Below, piece after piece: positions 10,151 to 17,992 of a DNA stretch of 64,000 nucleotides. The translations under genes and the position numbers were made by a program. This DNA is from CAZSLI01 sp964607705. Its GTDB lineage: Bacteria > Actinomycetota > Coriobacteriia > Anaerosomatales > PHET01. The stretch lies in the NCBI GenBank assembly GCA_964607705.1, contig CAZSLI010000003.1:62001-126000 (forward strand). The letters are read 5' to 3'. Every line of letters begins with the position of its first letter. The stretch's first letter is position 1. A model generated the notes under the pieces. That model saw nothing but the letters and a program-made list of their open reading frames with translations. It was not told where the DNA came from and searched no databases.

Positions 10151-10927
10151 TCAGATTCGAGGATTCTTCGCCATGGAGCGAGTCGATACGGTCCTGCCGA
10201 GGACCCGCTCGGTGGCCGCGAGATAGGCGTCGAGGATCAGCGCGAGGCCGGCGGCCAGAAGGCCGCCCTGCAGCGTCACGGCGGGATCCAGGTTCGCAAG
10301 CCCCGAGATGATCGGCCCGCCGAGGCCGCCGGCGTTGATGGTTGCGCCGATAGTCGCGGTCGCCACCCCGACGATGACGCACACGCGCACCCCCGTGAAG
10401 ATGACCGGTGCGGCGACCGGGAACTCTGCGCGCCACAAGACCTGCCGAGGACGCATGCCCATGGCCCGAGCGCTCTCGGTGACTTGCGCCGGAACGGCCC
10501 GGATACCGGCGATCGTGTTCTGAAGTACGGGGAGGATGCCGTAGACCATCAGAGCGAAGACCGTCGGCCGAAACCCGAGTCCGAGCATCGGCACGGATAA
10601 CGTGAGCACAGCGACGGGCGGGAAGGTCTGACCAAAGTTGGCCAGGTCGTTCACGACGTCGAAGAAATCGGCGCCTGCAGGCCGTGTCACGAACACGCCC
10701 AGACCGATACCGATGATCGTGGACATCACCGTGGCGGCGGCGACCATCGCAAGGTGCTCGCCGATGAGCGTGAGCATGCTGGCCTGCTCGTACATCAGAC
10801 GCGATTCCTCGGGGAACAACCACCCGGCGATCGCGAGCCACAGTGCGGGGACCGCCGCGAAGCCGAGGTAGGCGGCAAGCGCCACCGTCGGCTTCGTGAA
10901 TACGCGCCAGTCCCGGCTTCTGCTCAC
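10151..10927 (-). CDS. Glycine betaine/osmoprotectant ABC transporter permease (OpuBB/OpuCD-like)
   Basis: A 258-residue permease with about six hydrophobic helices and the BPD-transport inner-membrane signature around ESARAMGMRPRQVLWRAEFP (EAA loop) and IGATINAGGLGGPIISGL. This matches the second permease of OpuC/YehW-type transporters. Its ATG overlaps the stop codon of the ATPase gene by four bases (ATGA), so they are translationally coupled. Together with the other permease it forms the membrane channel through which the ATPase drives uptake of a quaternary amine such as glycine betaine or choline. The substrate is inferred from family membership. Confidence 0.9.
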   Translation of the reverse strand: MSRSRDWRVFTKPTVALAAYLGFAAVPALWLAIAGWLFPEESRLMYEQASMLTLIGEHLAMVAAATVMSTIIGIGLGVFVTRPAGADFFDVVNDLANFGQTFPPVAVLTLSVPMLGLGFRPTVFALMVYGILPVLQNTIAGIRAVPAQVTESARAMGMRPRQVLWRAEFPVAAPVIFTGVRVCVIVGVATATIGATINAGGLGGPIISGLANLDPAVTLQGGLLAAGLALILDAYLAATERVLGRTVSTRSMAKNPRI

Positions 10928-11883
10928 TTGACCGGCCTCTTGAAGTGCTCCATGACCGCGTCGAGCGAAACGGTCCCCACTGTGCCGCCCTCGGTGGTCG
11001 CCACAGGCAGGTGGTCGACGCCGGCCTCGAGCAACCGTGCCAGCGCCGTGCGCAGATTCTCGCCTTCCCCGACGGGGACCAGCTGGACCGCCTCTTCGGT
11101 GGACCGACCGGGCGTCATCACGTCGCTCACGGTGATGAGCGACAGCCGCTTGAGCGCCCGTTCGCTGCCCACGAACCCGCGCACGAAGTCGTCGGCGGGA
11201 TACGCGAGCACGCGCTCGGGGATGTCGTACTGCGCCAGACGGCCATCGCGCATCACGGCGATGCGGTCTCCGAGGCGCACCGCCTCGTCGATATCGTGCG
11301 TGACGAACACGACCGTCTTCTTGAGGCGCGCCTGGATGCCGAGGAACTCGCGCTGGAGCTTATCGCGGGTCAACGGATCGACGGCCCCGAAGGGCTCGTC
11401 CATCAGCAGGACAGGCGGGTCCGCAGCCAGCGCGCGTGCGACCCCCACCCGCTGCGCCTCTCCGCCTGAGAGCTCGTCGGGGTACGCCGAGTCGTAGCGC
11501 TCAGGATCGAGGCCGACGATCTCGAGCAGCTCGCGTACACGGGCGTCTATGCTCGGCTGGTCCCATCCTTGAAGCCAGGGAACCGTGCCGATGTTCTCGT
11601 GCACGGTCCAATGCGGGAACAGTCCCACGCCCTGGATGGCGTAGCCGATCCCGCGCCGCAGCTCCTCGGGAGGCATTGACCTGACGTCCACGCCCTGGAT
11701 CTCCACCATACCCTCGTCAGGCTCGATCAGGCGGTTGATCATGCGCAGTGTCGTGGACTTGCCGCATCCGGACGGCCCGATGAGGATGCATATCTCGCCT
11801 TGGGCGATCTCGAGGTCGAGGTGATCGACGGCCGGTCTCTCGGCTTCCGCGTAGCTCTTGGTCAATCCGGACAGCCTGATCAT
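10924..11883 (-). CDS. Osmoprotectant ABC transporter ATP-binding protein (OpuCA-like, with CBS domain)
   Basis: A 319-residue ATPase starting MIRLSGLTKSYAEAE. Walker A is GPSGCGKST, the signature is LSGGEAQRVGVARAL and Walker B is VLLMDEPFGAVDP. The C-terminal part (about 245-315, ITVSDVMTPGRSTEEAVQLV to GTVSLDAVMEHF) is a CBS-like domain. In OpuA-type transporters CBS domains sense ionic strength or a nucleotide and gate transport. The start at 11883 overlaps the upstream permease stop by four bases. A much longer open frame continues upstream in this phase, but it is antisense-like noise across the permease gene. Confidence 0.93.
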   Translation of the reverse strand: MIRLSGLTKSYAEAERPAVDHLDLEIAQGEICILIGPSGCGKSTTLRMINRLIEPDEGMVEIQGVDVRSMPPEELRRGIGYAIQGVGLFPHWTVHENIGTVPWLQGWDQPSIDARVRELLEIVGLDPERYDSAYPDELSGGEAQRVGVARALAADPPVLLMDEPFGAVDPLTRDKLQREFLGIQARLKKTVVFVTHDIDEAVRLGDRIAVMRDGRLAQYDIPERVLAYPADDFVRGFVGSERALKRLSLITVSDVMTPGRSTEEAVQLVPVGEGENLRTALARLLEAGVDHLPVATTEGGTVGTVSLDAVMEHFKRPVK

Positions 11884-13058
11884 CGGGACGTACCTCTCGA
11901 TCGGCGCGGGACGATGAGGACCTCGAGGGCGCGCATGAGGATGTCGACGGTCAGTGCCAGCGCGACGAGCGCGATCGAGCCCAGCAGCACGAGATCGAAT
12001 GCCTGCTGACTCACGCCTTGGAAGATCGGCCGGCCCAGAGAGCCAGCCGCTACGAACACCGCGAGGGTGGCGTTGCCGATCGTCTGCTGGAACGCCGTCC
12101 TCGTCCCCGAGAACAAGATCGGCGACGCGAGAGGCAACTCCACCTTCCTGAGCGACTGCCCCTCGGTCATGCCCATGCCCATGGCGGCGTCCACCGCTGA
12201 GCGCGGCACCGCCTGAAGGCCGGCGAACGTGTTGCGCACGATCACCAGGAGCGCGTACAGCGTCAGTGCGATGACGACCGGCGCCCATCCCAGCACCCCG
12301 ATGCCGAGCGCTCGGACAAAGGGGAATCTCTGGGCGAAGTAGCCCAGGGGCACCGCAAGCACACCGATCATGGCAAGGCCCGGGATGGTCTGAACCACAC
12401 TGGTGGCGGCGAACACGGGCTGCGCCAAACGAGGCCTGCGGTAGGCCACGATCCCGAGCGTGACACCCAGTACCACCGCCAGCGCCATAGAGCTGGCCGC
12501 GTAGATCAAGTGCTCGGTCACCCAGAGCCAGAACTGGTCGGAGACGTTCCGGTACTCGGCGGCCATCCCGAGTGACGACAGCCGCCCTGTCAGCAGCAGC
12601 GCCACAGTGCCCGCGACCGGAAGGCCGGTCATGGCGATTCCGCTGGGCGCGGTGGTGCCGACCTCTCGCCTGCTCCCGATGAGCAGCGCGAACGCCGAGA
12701 ACGCCGAGAGCCACACGCCTGCGCCGACGGACCAGCGTGCGAACGCGCCGGCATCCGCCAGGCTGTTCTCGGCAGCCCACCCTGCAAGCCACAGCAGCGT
12801 GATGATGAGGGTGCCGCCGAGGAACCCACGCACGACCGCTAGAGGGCGCTTGGCGCCACCGATCAGCGACACCACGGCGATGACGAGCCAGAGTGCTACC
12901 GGGATCAGGGCAAGTGCCGCAGGTAACGCGTCGGCGAGAGACACCGGCGTGCCGGTCGCGATGCGAAACGCGCGCTCCTTGCCGAACGGCAGGGCGACGA
13001 GCGCCGCAACCCCGACGCCCGCGGCCGTCAGGCCCACCCGGTGAACAGCGATGCGCAC
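11880..13058 (-). CDS. Osmoprotectant ABC transporter permease (OpuBB/YehY-like, long form)
   Basis: About 392 residues from a GTG at 13058 that sits seven bases after gaggggag; an ATG eleven codons upstream has no ribosome site. Roughly ten hydrophobic helices are visible: an extra N-terminal block of membrane segments, then the canonical permease domain with GLQAVPRSAVDAAMGMGMTE as the EAA loop and LGRPIFQGVSQQAFD. This long form is typical of OsmY/YehY-type permeases, which pair with a short permease, an ATPase and a binding protein as seen here. Confidence 0.9.
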   Translation of the reverse strand: MRIAVHRVGLTAAGVGVAALVALPFGKERAFRIATGTPVSLADALPAALALIPVALWLVIAVVSLIGGAKRPLAVVRGFLGGTLIITLLWLAGWAAENSLADAGAFARWSVGAGVWLSAFSAFALLIGSRREVGTTAPSGIAMTGLPVAGTVALLLTGRLSSLGMAAEYRNVSDQFWLWVTEHLIYAASSMALAVVLGVTLGIVAYRRPRLAQPVFAATSVVQTIPGLAMIGVLAVPLGYFAQRFPFVRALGIGVLGWAPVVIALTLYALLVIVRNTFAGLQAVPRSAVDAAMGMGMTEGQSLRKVELPLASPILFSGTRTAFQQTIGNATLAVFVAAGSLGRPIFQGVSQQAFDLVLLGSIALVALALTVDILMRALEVLIVPRRSRGTSR

Positions 13059-13080
13059 GCACGACTCCCCTCGAAGAAGA

Positions 13081-13106
13081 GCCCCCGGCACGCCCGCGCC
13101 GGGGGC
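13081..13106 (-). terminator. Attenuating stem-loop after the binding-protein gene
   Basis: Nine-bp GC arms (13081-13089 with 13098-13106), followed on the minus strand by a pyrimidine-rich CTCTTCTTCG tract. It lies between the substrate-binding protein stop and the first permease, a usual place for a partial terminator that lets the binding protein be made in excess. Confidence 0.65.
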
Positions 13107-13128
13107 TCACATGCTACCTGAGACGGAA

Positions 13129-14109
13129 CTACTTACCGATGAAGCCGTTGTCCTTGAGATAGGTACTCGCGACATCCTCAGGCTTCTCGCCATTGACCTG
13201 GATGCGTGCGTTGAGCTCCTGCAGCTTTTCCAATGTGAGGGAGTCGAACACCGGCTTGAGGTCGTCGGCGATCTCGGGGTACTTGTCGAGCGTTGCCTTG
13301 CGGATGATCGGCGTCGGCCAGTAGACGAGCTGCGCTTCCTTGTCGTCGGTCAGGACCACGAGCCCGAGGTCGGCCAGCGCACCGTCGGTGCCGTACGCCA
13401 TGCCGAAGTTGACGCCGTCGGTCGCGTCAGCCACCGCCTTCTCGGTCTGCGCGGTATTGCCGCCCGAGAAGATGACCTTCTGGTCCTTGGTGAGGTCTAC
13501 GCCGTACACCTTCGCGAAGGCAGGCCAGGCATCCACGTTGTTGAAGAATTCGTCGGAGGCGGCGAACTTGACCGGCTTTCCGCTCTTCAGGTACGCGGCG
13601 AAGTCACTGACGGTCTTGAGGCCGTTCTGTTCGGCGAAGGACTTCTTCGTTGCGATCGCCCACGTGTTGTTCGCCTTGGCAGGAGTGAGCCACACGATGT
13701 TGTTGGCCTCGTCGAGCGCCTTGGCGGTCTCGTAGCCCTTCTGGGGATCCTTGAAGGTCTCGGCCGTCGCCTGAGGATTGCCCTCGAAGAAGAGGAGCCC
13801 GCTGCCTGTGTACTCGGGGTAGATGTCGATGTCGCCCGAGAGCAGCGCCTTGCGGACGACGTCGGTCTGCCCGGTCTGGCTCTTGTCCTCGACTGTGAAG
13901 CCCTTGTCGGTAAGCACCTGCTCGATGATGGTGGCGAGCAGCTCACCTTCGGTGTCGATCTTGGAGCCGACCTTGATCGGGCCCTTTTCGGCCGCCGTGC
14001 CCGACGTGCTGGTGTCGGGGCTCTTCGCGGCATTGCTGCATCCCGCGAGAGACACCACGACCGCTAGGGCTGCGAACACCGCAGCCGCGCCCATCCAGTG
14101 CTTTCTCAT
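13129..14109 (-). CDS. Osmoprotectant ABC transporter substrate-binding lipoprotein (OsmF/OpuCC-like)
   Basis: A 326-residue secreted lipoprotein. The signal peptide MRKHWMGAAAVFAALAVVVS ends in the lipobox LAGC. The mature part begins with a Thr/Ser linker and then KGPIKVGSKIDTEGELLATI, as in OsmF/OpuBC-family proteins. The family binds glycine betaine, choline or related amines through aromatic residues; Trp and Tyr occur at suitable places (YPEYTGSGLLFFEG, WPAFAKVYG) but ligand residues cannot be fixed by eye. It is the first gene of a four-gene transporter operon and is followed by an attenuator. Confidence 0.92.
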   Translation of the reverse strand: MRKHWMGAAAVFAALAVVVSLAGCSNAAKSPDTSTSGTAAEKGPIKVGSKIDTEGELLATIIEQVLTDKGFTVEDKSQTGQTDVVRKALLSGDIDIYPEYTGSGLLFFEGNPQATAETFKDPQKGYETAKALDEANNIVWLTPAKANNTWAIATKKSFAEQNGLKTVSDFAAYLKSGKPVKFAASDEFFNNVDAWPAFAKVYGVDLTKDQKVIFSGGNTAQTEKAVADATDGVNFGMAYGTDGALADLGLVVLTDDKEAQLVYWPTPIIRKATLDKYPEIADDLKPVFDSLTLEKLQELNARIQVNGEKPEDVASTYLKDNGFIGK

Positions 14110-14160
14110 CTGCGTCCCCTCACTGTTGGGCGGCCTGGTGTTCGAAGGCCGCCGACCTGT

Positions 14161-14205
14161 GAACAGTCATCTGGACTGTTCCCCATCGCTCGATGACAGA
14201 GCGAT
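14161..14205. promoter_or_regulatory. Two tandem 7-7-7 inverted repeats in the leader of the osmoprotectant operon
   Basis: GAACAGT/ACTGTTC (14161-14181) and ATCGCTC/GAGCGAT (14185-14205) are both perfect 7-bp inverted repeats with 7-base spacers, separated by three bases. An AT-rich stretch (14206-14235), a likely promoter core, lies immediately upstream on the minus strand. They could be operators or leader-RNA hairpins controlling the transporter 52 bases downstream. Confidence 0.5.
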
Positions 14206-14267
14206 ATAGCCAAATATTATGCTATCCATAAACGCACAAACCGCACAAACGCTGGCTATTACTTCCC

Positions 14268-15563
14268 CTACCCGGCAAGCGCCTGGTCTAGATCCCGGAT
14301 GAGGTCGACCACGTCCTCGGTCCCTACCGAGATGCGCAGCGTGTCCGGGTACACGCCGGCCTGCCGCTGTCGCTCAGGCGGCAGGCCGTGATGGATCGAC
14401 GTCGCGGGGTGGACGATCAACGACTTCACGTCGCCCACGTTGACCATGTAGTCGAAGATCCGGACCCGCCCCAGGACGCGCTTGGCTCCCTCGAGGCCGC
14501 CCTCCACGCGAATCGCCAAGATCGCACCCGACCCCTTTGGGAAGTACTTGCGCGCAAGCGCGTGGTAGGGGTTCGACGGCAGCGACGGATATGACACCTC
14601 CTTCACGCGCGGATGGGACTCGAGGTACTCGGCGATCCTGAACGCGTTCTCGGCGTGGCGCTGCATCCGCAGCGAGAGTGTCTCTACACCCTGCAGCGTC
14701 AGGAAGGCGGTCATCGGGCTCATGTGCCCGCCGAGCTCGGTGAGATAGCGCATCCGCAGGCGTCGGGTGAAGGCGGTGCGAAGTAGCTCATCGGCGGCCA
14801 CGAACTGCTCGTTCTCGTCGAGGAAGGACTCGAACTGGGGGAACCGCCCGTTGCGCCAGTCGAAGCCGCCCTTTTCGACCGCGATGCCTCCGATAGTCGT
14901 GCCGTGACCGCTGATGTACTTCGTCGACGAGTGGCAGACGACATCGGCGCCGAACTCGAACGGACGCATGAGGTAGGGCGTGGCGAACGTGCTGTCCACG
15001 ACCACGGGCACGCCCCGCTCGTGTGCGATCGACGCGACGGCCTCCATGTCGATGATGTTCATGCAGGGGTTACCCAGAGACTCGATGTAGAGAGCCTTGG
15101 TCTTGTCGGTGAGGGCCGCACGGTATTGGTCGAGATCATCGGCGTCCTCGATCCAACGCGCGCCGATCCCGTAGTCGGGAAACACCTTGGTGAGCAGCGT
15201 CGCGCTCCCGCCATAGAGCGTGCGAACGGCCGCGATCTCATCACCGGCCTGCGCGAGATTGAGAAGCGAGTTGGAGATGGCCGCCATGCCGGATGCCATC
15301 GACACGGCGGCGGCCCCGCCCTCGAGCGCGGCGACACGGCGCTCCAGCACATCGTTGGTTGGATTGGAGAAGCGCACGTAGGAGTGCCCGTTCTCCTCGT
15401 AGTTGAACAGGCGCTCACAGCGGTCGAAGTCGCCCAGCTCGAACGCCGAGGTCTGGTAGATGGGCACGGCCTTCGAGAGGTGGTGGTCGGCCGGGTCGTA
15501 GCCGGCGTGGAGCTGAAGCGTGTCGAAGCCGAGCGAGTCGTCTTCGTGCGCCCGGTAGGTCAT
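14268..15563 (-). CDS. metY: O-acetylhomoserine sulfhydrylase (homocysteine synthase)
   Basis: A 431-residue PLP enzyme of the Cys/Met metabolism family. Lys215 in HSSTKYISGHGT is the PLP-binding lysine. SMASGMAAI, TLYGGS and VVVDSTFATPYLMRP are the cofactor-site motifs, and the length (about 430) and EENGHSYVRFSNPTN region fit MetY rather than the shorter MetB/MetC. It makes homocysteine from O-acetylhomoserine and sulfide. Its ATG overlaps the stop of the upstream iron-sulfur protein by four bases, so the two are coupled. That operon has a 21-bp motif upstream that recurs in front of cysK. Confidence 0.93.
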   Translation of the reverse strand: MTYRAHEDDSLGFDTLQLHAGYDPADHHLSKAVPIYQTSAFELGDFDRCERLFNYEENGHSYVRFSNPTNDVLERRVAALEGGAAAVSMASGMAAISNSLLNLAQAGDEIAAVRTLYGGSATLLTKVFPDYGIGARWIEDADDLDQYRAALTDKTKALYIESLGNPCMNIIDMEAVASIAHERGVPVVVDSTFATPYLMRPFEFGADVVCHSSTKYISGHGTTIGGIAVEKGGFDWRNGRFPQFESFLDENEQFVAADELLRTAFTRRLRMRYLTELGGHMSPMTAFLTLQGVETLSLRMQRHAENAFRIAEYLESHPRVKEVSYPSLPSNPYHALARKYFPKGSGAILAIRVEGGLEGAKRVLGRVRIFDYMVNVGDVKSLIVHPATSIHHGLPPERQRQAGVYPDTLRISVGTEDVVDLIRDLDQALAG

Positions 15564-16531
15564 CGAGTCTCCTTGAGGTTGGGGGCTGTGGATTCAGTCG
15601 ACTCGGCCTCACTGGCCCTGGTCTGCATCGAGAGCGCGCCTGCGGGGCACGCCGCCGCACACAGTCCGCAGCCTCGGCATGCCTCGCCCGTTGCCACGAT
15701 TCGGCCGCCCTCGAGGGCCCAGACACCGAACGGGCAGCGATGGACGCAGGCTTGGCACAGCGTGCAGCGCGATGGATCGAGTACTGCGGTCGCCCGTGAA
15801 GGCGGCCAAACACCCACGCCGCCTCGCTCGCGCTGAGCGCGGAACAGGTAGCAGCAGTCCGAGCAACAGTTGCAGACACCGCTGCCGTTGAGGGTCTGCA
15901 TCAGGCCTCGCCGATGCGCCTTGAGAACGATCTCCTTCGCTTCTTCCTTAGTCACCGGCTTCGACCACCCACGGTGCGACATGGTGTTGATGCCGTTGCG
16001 AAACGAGATGCACGTCTCGGCGGGCTTCGAGCAGCGGCCAGCGAGCAGGCGGCAGTCGCAGGGGTTCAGCCAAATGGGTCGATCCTGGGCCTCGATGTGA
16101 GCGAGTGTCTCCTCGAGTGTGGCCATCACGTCGTCGGTAGGAACCGCGTCGTTCCCGATGCGCTCGCAATAGGCCGAGAAGTACCACTCATCGAGCGCGG
16201 CACGGACCTGCCGCGGCAGTGCGAGCCACTCGGCGGACTGAGACACCACATAGACCTCGAGCCGTTCATAGAAGGTCGCGACCCGAAAGGCTGTGAAGCT
16301 CTCGTCCTCGAAGTTGATGACTGCGCGGGCGTAGGCGCGCCGAAGGAATGTGGCCAGCGCCGACGAAGCGACACTGCCGCTCGTGACCTCGTCATACGCC
16401 TCAGAGGCCTGCTCGAGAGAGAACACCGGGGACTCGAGCGCCTCGATGAACGCGACCTCAAGAGGGTCGACCACGGCGTGGATGACCGGCTTGGCCACGC
16501 CTGGAACCTCGAAGGTGATGTCGAAGTGCAT
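15560..16531 (-). CDS. Iron-sulfur protein with C-terminal 2x[4Fe-4S] ferredoxin domain, coupled to metY
   Basis: About 323 residues from the ATG at 16531, which has aaagg upstream. The N-terminal 150 residues have no recognisable motif. Then come cysteine groups NPCDCRLLAGRC, ETCISF and GVCNCCSDCCYLF, and finally two ferredoxin repeats, CTLCQACVHRCPFGVWAL and CRGCGLCAAACPAGAL. The pattern is that of cytoplasmic multi-cluster electron-transfer or sensor proteins of anaerobes; I do not recognise a named family. Four-base overlap with metY argues for a role in homocysteine synthesis, for example delivering electrons for sulfide production or handling sulfur. That is inference. Confidence 0.75.
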   Translation of the reverse strand: MHFDITFEVPGVAKPVIHAVVDPLEVAFIEALESPVFSLEQASEAYDEVTSGSVASSALATFLRRAYARAVINFEDESFTAFRVATFYERLEVYVVSQSAEWLALPRQVRAALDEWYFSAYCERIGNDAVPTDDVMATLEETLAHIEAQDRPIWLNPCDCRLLAGRCSKPAETCISFRNGINTMSHRGWSKPVTKEEAKEIVLKAHRRGLMQTLNGSGVCNCCSDCCYLFRAQRERGGVGVWPPSRATAVLDPSRCTLCQACVHRCPFGVWALEGGRIVATGEACRGCGLCAAACPAGALSMQTRASEAESTESTAPNLKETR

Positions 16532-16592
16532 GAAGTCGCCTTTGCTTTGGATGAGCACCGCCGTATCAGCGTATCCTCTGCCATATCGCAGT

Positions 16593-16613
16593 TTGCGCAC
16601 TACTTCGATGCGT
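16593..16613 (-). promoter_or_regulatory. Shared sulfur-operon motif, copy 1 (upstream of the iron-sulfur protein/metY operon)
   Basis: The 21 bases here match 63384-63404, upstream of cysK, at 18 of 21 positions. Both copies lie 60-110 bases in front of a minus-strand operon for sulfur amino acid synthesis, in the same orientation. An Rrf2 regulator is encoded directly after cysK and could bind it. Confidence 0.6.
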
Positions 16614-16694
16614 TTCGCGCAGCGGTGGCGACCTCGCGCAGCAGGGCATAGACTTACCGGGTCGTACGCGCTTTCACTTCCGGACGGAGCCCCG

Positions 16695-17891
16695 ATGACC
16701 GCTTTCAACCTGACGGACCCCACGCTCGCCCCCATCGCCGAGAATGTACTGGCGGGCATCCGGCTCTCTCGCGAGGACGGCATCGCGCTGTACGAGAGCA
16801 ACGACCTCATCGGCATCGGACAGATGGCCGACTTCGTTCGGCAGCGCATCAACGGTGACCGCGTGTACTTCATGGTCAACCGCCACATCAACCCGACGAA
16901 CATCTGCAGGAACCGCTGCAAGTTCTGCGCGTTCGCCCGCAGTGAAGGCGAAGAAGGCGCATACGAGATGACCCTCGACGCGGTGGCCGAGGCCGCACGC
17001 GAAGGAGCGGCCGACGGGGCCTATGAGATCCACATCGTGAGTGGGCTGCACCCCGACTGGAGCTACGAGTTCTACCTCGACATGGTGCGCCGCACGCGCG
17101 AGGCGGTTCCCGACCATGTGATCGTGCAGGCCTTCACGGCGGTCGAGATCGAGCACATGGCGATCATCGGCAAGAAGTCCACGCGCGAGGTGCTCGCGGA
17201 CCTCAAGGCCGTGGGTCTCGACGCGCTTCCCGGCGGGGGCGCCGAGATCTTCAGCGACCGCACGCGTATAGCGGCGTGGGACAAGAAGACCAAGTCCGAT
17301 GTCTGGCTGCGAATCCATGGCGAAGCCCACGAGCTAGGCATCGCCACAAACTGCACGATGCTCTATGGCCACATCGAGACGCGCGAGGAGCGTGTCGATC
17401 ACCTCATCCGCCTGCGCGATCAGCAGGACAGGACCGGCGGCTTCCTCGCGTTCATCCCGCTCGCCTTCCACCCCGCCAACACCGAGCTCGAGGAGCTGCC
17501 GGCGACTACCGGCTTCGACGACCTGAAGACGCTCGCGATCGCGAGGCTCATGCTCGATAACATCCCGCACGTGAAGTCGTTCTGGATCATGCTCGGCCTC
17601 AAGATCGCCCAGCTGTCTACCGCCTTCGGCGTCGACGACCTCGATGGCACCGTTGTCGAGGAGCGCATCACGCACATGGCCGGCGCCACGACGCCTGAGG
17701 CACTCTCGAAAGACGACCTCGTTTCGATGATCGCCGAGACCGGCCACGTCGCCGTTGAGCGCGACACGCTCTACCGCATCGTGAAGCTGTACGCCGAGGA
17801 GTCGGCAGCGCCCGCCTGGAATGCGGGCCCGATTGGAGCGCCTCCGCTCGCCGGGGTCGCGAAGGGAACCGTGGCCACGGGCGGGCACTAG
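16695..17891 (+). CDS. mqnE: Aminofutalosine synthase (radical SAM)
   Basis: A 398-residue radical SAM enzyme. The cluster motif is CRNRCKFC (Cys71, Cys75, Cys78), preceded by VNRHINPTNI, characteristic of MqnE. PGGGAEIFSDRTR and SFWIMLGLKIAQLSTAFGVD follow. It joins 3-[(1-carboxyvinyl)oxy]benzoate, made by MqnA, to SAM, giving aminofutalosine for menaquinone. The chosen ATG at 16695 follows cggag. It is divergent from the iron-sulfur protein/metY operon across a 163-base region. mqnA and mqnC lie 14 kb away, on the far side of the nif island. Confidence 0.95.
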   Translation: MTAFNLTDPTLAPIAENVLAGIRLSREDGIALYESNDLIGIGQMADFVRQRINGDRVYFMVNRHINPTNICRNRCKFCAFARSEGEEGAYEMTLDAVAEAAREGAADGAYEIHIVSGLHPDWSYEFYLDMVRRTREAVPDHVIVQAFTAVEIEHMAIIGKKSTREVLADLKAVGLDALPGGGAEIFSDRTRIAAWDKKTKSDVWLRIHGEAHELGIATNCTMLYGHIETREERVDHLIRLRDQQDRTGGFLAFIPLAFHPANTELEELPATTGFDDLKTLAIARLMLDNIPHVKSFWIMLGLKIAQLSTAFGVDDLDGTVVEERITHMAGATTPEALSKDDLVSMIAETGHVAVERDTLYRIVKLYAEESAAPAWNAGPIGAPPLAGVAKGTVATGGH

Positions 17892-17992
17892 CGGCGCCCG
17901 GAACCGCTGTTCACCTTCGACACATCGCGGGTGCAACAGGAGCTTTGTTCGCCTGCAACGTCCTCGAAACAGCCATGCGGTTTCATGCTTAC

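Noticed and set aside
10924..13110. A single 728-codon frame covering both the osmoprotectant ATPase and the upstream permease
   Set aside because: Only the last 319 codons are protein-like; the rest is out-of-frame translation of the permease, which has its own start and ribosome site.
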